Assembly (NCBI GenBank): GCA_029953675.1
Contig: JAMWBK010000005.1
Span: 1,054,001 to 1,118,000 of the forward strand
DNA: 64,000 nucleotides
Direction: 5' to 3'
Source of the DNA: Rhodosorus marinus
Taxonomy: Eukaryota > Rhodophyta > Stylonematophyceae > Stylonematales > Stylonemataceae
The notes under the pieces are model-generated. The model saw only the letters and a list, made by a program, of their open reading frames with translations. It made no database searches and had not been told where the DNA came from. The stretch's first letter is position 1, and every line of letters begins with the position of its first letter. The position numbers and the translations under genes were made by a program. Shown here in pieces: positions 58,831 to 64,000 of this stretch.

Positions 58831-61800
58831 ATGGAGAGCGATTGGAGGTCAGAGTTTGACGAAGCCAAGCGCAAGGCCATCCGGGACTGGGCAGAGGATA
58901 AGCTCATGAGTTCATATGCAGATTTGGATATGCCCCCACAGGTCAGTTTCAGTGAATCGAGTTGCTTTTGTTCAGTCCCCTACACGGAAACTGGATTTTG
59001 AGTTTCTTTCTGTAGGAGGACTCGTAGTCCCGAAGGGTGTTGTGAGGCGTCCATTCAAGTTGACCGCTTCCGGTCTGAGGACTTGGCAGTCTTCCTAATA
59101 TGTCGAGCAAACGGAGATTGGTTTAGTACTGACGGCTGTTCTATTTATTTCGTATGCTGAGGACTGTAGGTTGTGAAGGACAAAGTTGCCAAGTTCGAGG
59201 AGCGGGTTTTCGCACTAGCAGGGAGCAAAGAGATTTATGTAAACACCCTGGCAAGCAAGCTCGACGCGATCCGAAAAAACAGAGAGGATAAGCAAAAGCA
59301 GCAGCCTGCCACGCAGGCAACGCCGCAGGCAGCTCAGCCAAACCGTCAGGGAGTAGGGGGCAGTGATGCCAGTCAAAATTTCAATGTAAGCTTCCTGAAC
59401 TTTGAGCAAGTCCTCCGAAACGCCGACTTCTGACCTACCTTGTCTTCAGGGTCAAAGCCATTTGCAAGCCTCATCTGGGAGACAACCAATGAAGTACAGT
59501 CAATATCAGAGAGGGGAGTATAGAACTGTAAACCAAGCAACGTCCCAGCAGATGCCTATGCAGCAAGCAGGTCAGCTTCATCAGAATTCCCTTGGTGCAG
59601 TGCCTCAAGAACAGCAGGCGCAGGTATGGAAATAACCTCATCTCTTCTAAGAGTGGACCTCAGCGACTTTCGAACAATGATTGAGACAAATGCGCAACCT
59701 TCAGTTCAAAGTAATCAAAATCTTCGAATTGCGGGTTCCGGTTTGACGAGCGCGACTAGAACTTCCTTTTAAAACAATTCTCATTGTGCTTTTCGACATC
59801 TGTTTCCAGGCTGGAAATCGGACAGTATGGAGTGAGCTTCAGAGATTGAAAAAGGAGTACGGGGAGGAATTCCACTACTGGGCGCAATCTGTGGCAAAAA
59901 GCAGTCGCGTGCACAGACAGATGAAAGAGCGCGTGTTGGAGTGGGACCGAATACTCCAAATTGGAGATCCGCAGGCACTGTCGCCGAAGATTACCTTCGA
60001 TCGGATTGCGGAAGTTGAGAAGAATATTCGGCAGTACATAAAACCTCGCCGTGATTCACAATCGGGACGGAATTCGGCGAATCCCATGAAAAGGAATTCT
60101 TCTTCGAGTTCCAAGCAAGGAGGACCACCCCAAATGACTCAAGCGCAGTACGCTAAACAACAGCAGATGAATCAGAATATGAAAAGAATCCCACAGCAAG
60201 GGCCTTACACGGGAAATGGCGCTCTACAACCACAAACCGCCGGGGCCAACGTACAGATGGGAAACATTGACAGTAGACCAAATTCGCACCAAGCTCATCG
60301 TGGCCAGCAGACTCAACAGGCGGGCGGGACCCAGACCTCTTCAGAGTATTCTAGCCAGGTGGGTTTGTTGATAAACTTGTCTGAACGGTATCGCTTCGCG
60401 AAAACTTGAAAGACTAAGTTTTGGAATTGCCTGTGATTAGATTCCGTCACACCTCCAGAGGAGTTTGCCTCAGGGAACGCAGCGACCTGCACCTGGTCAG
60501 CTGCAGGACCAAGCATCTATACGGGAAGCACAGCAGCAAATTCTGGCGAGACAACTACAGCAGCAACAACAACAACAGCGCCAGAGAGCGTCAACGCAGA
60601 GGCAAATGCAGCAATTGCAACAGCGTCAACAAAAGCAGGGCACTCAGAAAATAGCGCAACAAATAGCAGACCTGCCTCCTGATATGCAAGCGCAAATGTC
60701 GGAACAACTTGGCCAACCGCAATCACAGCGCCAAATGGTGCAACAGCTTTCCGAGCAGCAAGTGCTACAAGAACTATCCCAGCAGTTGCTACAAAAGAGA
60801 GGCTCCGGACCGCAACGAACGAACCAACAACAACTGGCGGCACAGCTGCAAAAGAGAATGCCCAAACAGCAGATTCATCAAGTACAGCAGCAAATTGCAC
60901 CGAGCAATACTACCCAGATGAGAGCGACAACCGGTGAGCCTTGTTGCAATCAGTAACTAGGCGGACCCTACTTAGTCCCCACCAAATTCTTGCTGATGGG
61001 ATATTTCGTTTCTTGCGCAGGAGGAGCATCTGCCCGTGTTGCTCAAAATCAGCTTCAAGCACAGCAAAAAGAGCTGCAAGATGCGACGCAATACATGAGA
61101 GGACGTCTGAATCAAGCGGCAAATCCTCAGGCCCAAGTACAAAATCAGGGGAAGCTCCTGCAACAACAGCTTCGTCATCCGGACAATGCTCAACAGTATT
61201 CTCAATCTAAGCTCCTAGCAGCGAAGCTTGCGGTTGCTGGCAGAGGTAGGAATTCGCGAATAATTTAACTCTGCTCGCTCTCTCCGCACTCAGCCTAGGT
61301 AGAACCAGCGAAGGAGATGAACTCAGTTTCGATTTTGTGGCACATTGGATATTGTCAGGTGGTGGGAATCAACAAGCCAAGGTTGAACCCGCGACAACCA
61401 AAACAGATGTTGGTCGAGTGCCTGGGGGTGTGGCTGGTGTGAGTCCGCAACAGGTTGCTGCGCGGAATCGCGCATTGATGCAGCAGCAGCAGCAGCAGCA
61501 GAGCGCGCAAAAAGTTGCAAAGGAAGATCCCTATGGGAGCCATGCAAATGTTTCGCAAGCCATGATTGGCAACGGTAGAGCTGAAGTTCAGAACAGTGGA
61601 GAAGCTCAAGACTTGCAGGTGAGCTTGTTGTTCCGATAGACGGGTTTCTGGTTCAAACCTCTCAATTTTCAGCTGAACACGCATAAATTTACCTATCGTT
61701 TCTAAGATGCGGGACCTGCTTGGGGGAACAACGCTTCCAACTGGGGCACGTGCTCTAGCCGCCCAGCGGGGTGCCGCAAGTGGGGGAAGTTTGCAAGGGG

Positions 61801-62396
61801 CGCAAAGACCACCAAACTCAGTTCCTAGGCAAGGGGCCCAGAGGCCACAAATCCAACAGCAACCAAGAAATCATATGGAAGAACTTGGAAGAAAAGTGGA
61901 GAGAGCGCTAAAGAACTCTGCTAGAATCCTTCGTATTGTTCAGCAGCAATGTATGAACCCCGAGGAGGTAAATACTGCCCAGCGAAATATTGAGAAAATA
62001 CCTTCCATAATGTTTTGCTCATTCCATCGCCAATTGTTTTTAATCAACTGGAAAATAGAGAAAGAAGCGAAGAATCGACGAGGCTTTAAGCTCGTTCAAG
62101 AACGTGAAGCCAACCTTGGTTATTGCGAAACGACCAGATGCGAATCAACCCAGGGCACCCGGTCAACCGGAGAAGCACGGAGCAACTCCCAACGATGCAA
62201 GCCGTGTGCGGAAAGCTCCTTCTGAAGGGGTATCCGATGTGCCCTCCCAGACAGCGAAAGTCGCAAAAGTTATGTACAGCTAAATTCGTATGTAGATCCT
62301 GCAGTGGACCCGGTAGCCCTCTGTGCGGCGAGCTTCATTTCGGAAGTCGGCATCGCAACCTGGGAGACGCGAGGGAAAACTGGTAGTCCTGATTGA
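58831..62396 (+). CDS. MED15: MED15-like Mediator subunit with N-terminal KIX domain, Gln-rich
   Basis: Ten exons (58831-58941, 59170-59385, 59450-59623, 59810-60358, 60441-60933, 61021-61245, 61359-61618, 61707-61967, 62059-62229, 62280-62396) give about 858 residues. Residues ~4-65 match the KIX three-helix domain of MED15/ARC105: DWRSEFDEAKRKAIRDWAED, then VAKFEERVFALAGSKEIYVN. KIX binds activator peptides. The middle is Gln-rich with long polyQ-like exons (LQQQQQQQRQRASTQRQ) and a pure CAG7 run. The last exons hold a helical patch (MEELGRKVERALKNSARILR) and DPAVDPVALCAASFISEVG. The final intron (GTATCC, 50 nt) is my choice; without it the protein stops at about 62282. The 3' end could lie further downstream. 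Confidence 0.8.
61481..61501 (+). repeat. CAG7 microsatellite inside the MED15-like gene
   Basis: Seven perfect CAG triplets encode Gln7. Elsewhere in the gene Gln runs use mixed CAA/CAG, so this is the only pure tract and the most length-variable candidate. Confidence 0.9.
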
Positions 62397-63384
62397 TATT
62401 TAAAGAAAACGGAACAAAACCGTGCGACTCGACAAGACCGCAGCACTCGGACCTTCGAGATGGTTCAATGCGAGCATGGGATGGATTTCGCTCCGATCCT
62501 AAGCAATATGAAAGCTCTCTCGTGCCTCTGCGCATTTCGTTGCTTCAGCACGTTCAAGCATCAATTTCGTTCGACGCGGTCTGGGCGCCATCCAGGGGAC
62601 ACTACTCAGTCCCACAGGCGGAGCTCCTCAGTGGAGTCTCTTTCCGTCCTGGATTCCTCGCTGAAATTCGGAAGAGGAGGCAAAGAGACCTAGCGAACGT
62701 TGCGGCATATCCTTTGTCTTGCTTACCCGACAGCACAGCCAGAGAATCATTCAGAGACCCCATCCACTCCCGTGCCTGCGCAAACTGAACGAACGAACTG
62801 CCCACTTCATCTCAGCATGGCCGACTTGCTGAAATTCATGGTCCGCGCAAGGCTAGCGCCAGTACTCTGCGTATTCACGCATCATCTTGCTCTGTGCCAG
62901 CGACATCGACTTTGCGGAAAATCTTGCTGCCGCTGCAGTAGCTCTCTCCATTTCTGATCGGAAAGCTTCTTGATTTTTTTAGGTTTGGTTTTGAAGAGCC
63001 TTCTCGCCATTCAAGCTTCCTGAATTCTTCATGCTAGGTATCAGAAATCCACTAAACACACAAGATAGCGGTGGTGCGTTCAGTTCAGCGGGATGAACTC
63101 GTCCGCTCGTACGTTGTCGCAGAGCAATTTTTACCGACGAGTTGGCAATTAAAAGAAGAATGATGATCACAATTGGACTCTTTAAACGCCGTTAAATCAG
63201 TTCTACTGAACACACAGCACCCATAGGGACGTCTTGAGACCCTGAAGTATACTGTGCTAGTTCCCCCCCGACCCTTCCTCCTCGAACGGATAAAGTTTGG
63301 AGATTGTCAGCAGTAGCTCGGGGGTCCTGCACAAGCCCGGAAAGCGGAGTTTTGCTTTTCGCAGAGTGGTTTGGTCAGCTCAAT
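62397..63384. other. Intergenic or 3' extension of the MED15-like gene
   Basis: Plus-strand frames of 131 and 77 codons overlap at 62393-62788. They could be a further exon or untranslated region of the Mediator gene; neither has a clear MED15 C-terminal motif. Confidence 0.35.
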
Positions 63385-63964
63385 ATGAATTCTTTGCTTC
63401 TGAGACGAATACCGAAAAGGTTGTTCCATTCTTGTCGTCCTCGAATGCACGGGGGTTATGATGTCAGCAAGGTCGATCCGGCGACAGCGGTGGAGATGGA
63501 GTTTGTTGATCGGGATGGGTCAAAGAGGACAGTCTTAGCACCTGAAGGGGCCTCAGTGCTTGATGTAGCACATGCGAACGATATCGAACTTGAAGGTGCG
63601 TGTGAAGGTTCGTTGGCTTGCTCGACCTGTCATGTATATGTGGACGAGGATACTTACGGCAAATTGGATGAGCCTACCGACGATGAAAACGATATGCTGG
63701 ATCTGGCTTTTGCGTTGAAGGAAAAGTAAGCACGTAACATATCTGAAGACTCGCATCAAAGCGCACATGATCAACTTGCCATTCTTTGCGCTACTATCTA
63801 CTTCCCCGCTGAACCCCGATAAATCTCACACTCTGTCGCCCTATAGCTCCAGATTAGGATGCCAAGTGGTGGCCGATAGGAAGACAACGGAAAAGATGGA
63901 GATAACTCTCCCACAGGCAACAAGAAACATGGCCGTTGATGGCTATGTCGCGAAACCTCACTAA
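63385..63964 (+). CDS. Mitochondrial [2Fe-2S] ferredoxin (adrenodoxin/Yah1 type)
   Basis: Two exons (63385-63725 and 63847-63964, phase 2) give 152 residues. The first ~20 residues (MNSLLLRRIPKRLFHSCRP) are a basic amphipathic mitochondrial presequence. The cluster ligands are Cys73, Cys79, Cys82 in ACEGSLACSTCHVYV and Cys119 in RLGCQ, with adrenodoxin-type spacing CX5CX2C. The C-terminus ATRNMAVDGYVAKPH is family-typical. The protein donates electrons in iron-sulfur cluster assembly, and in some lineages to cytochrome P450 or haem A synthesis. If the GTAAGC donor were ignored, the frame would stop at 63729 without the fourth Cys, so the spliced form is clearly right. The ATG at 63385 is used; the longer frame starts at TTG. 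Confidence 0.96.
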
Positions 63965-64000
63965 CTGAACACCGATCAAAAACAAGAACCCTACTGTGAA

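Noticed and set aside
1..64000. CRISPR arrays, operons, prophage or insertion sequences
   Set aside because: No regularly spaced repeats, transposase-like frames or bacterial gene organisation; the gene content and introns are eukaryotic nuclear.

Overview
The window is nuclear DNA of a photosynthetic eukaryote. Most genes are split by short GT-AG introns (about 49-240 nt), all three standard stop codons are used, and the products are core eukaryotic ones: Skp1, COP9 subunit 5, Yju2/CCDC94 splicing factor, clathrin heavy chain, a Mediator-15-like KIX protein, a PPR protein and an ABCC transporter. A plastid is indicated by IspD (MEP isoprenoid pathway) with a leader, a CRT-like transporter and a HEAT-repeat protein resembling phycobilin lyases. 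That mix, with a SHAQKYF Myb factor, suggests an alga, perhaps of the red lineage. No rRNA or organellar sequence is present, so the assignment is inference.

Layout. 0-4.3 kb: Skp1 and weaker gene candidates. 4-7 kb: gene-poor, then a single-exon secreted 16-cysteine protein. 8.6-13.7 kb, minus strand: IspD (5 exons), a small single-span membrane protein and CSN5. 14.8-18.5 kb: an unassigned coiled-coil gene converges on a 4-exon gene whose product joins a novel N-terminal region to a hemerythrin-like domain. 20.7-27.8 kb: HEAT-repeat protein, Yju2, a twin-CX9C protein and an MFS transporter. 29.8-31.3 kb: PH-domain kinase. 33.2-33.9 kb: Myb factor. 34-38 kb: near-empty, with an unassigned multi-exon gene near 38 kb. 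39.8-43.6 kb: CRT-like transporter and PPR protein, convergent. 45-56.1 kb: clathrin heavy chain (9 exons) and a 13-exon ABCC transporter, convergent. 58.8-64 kb: MED15-like gene and mitochondrial ferredoxin.

Genes are dispersed on both strands with no operon logic. Intergenic DNA is rich in G and C homopolymers and pyrimidine tracts, and carries four perfect short hairpins. Exon models were built by hand: each junction stated was checked for GT/AG ends, reading phase and family continuity, but none against transcripts. Where a longer open frame begins at a non-ATG codon, the first in-frame ATG was used.
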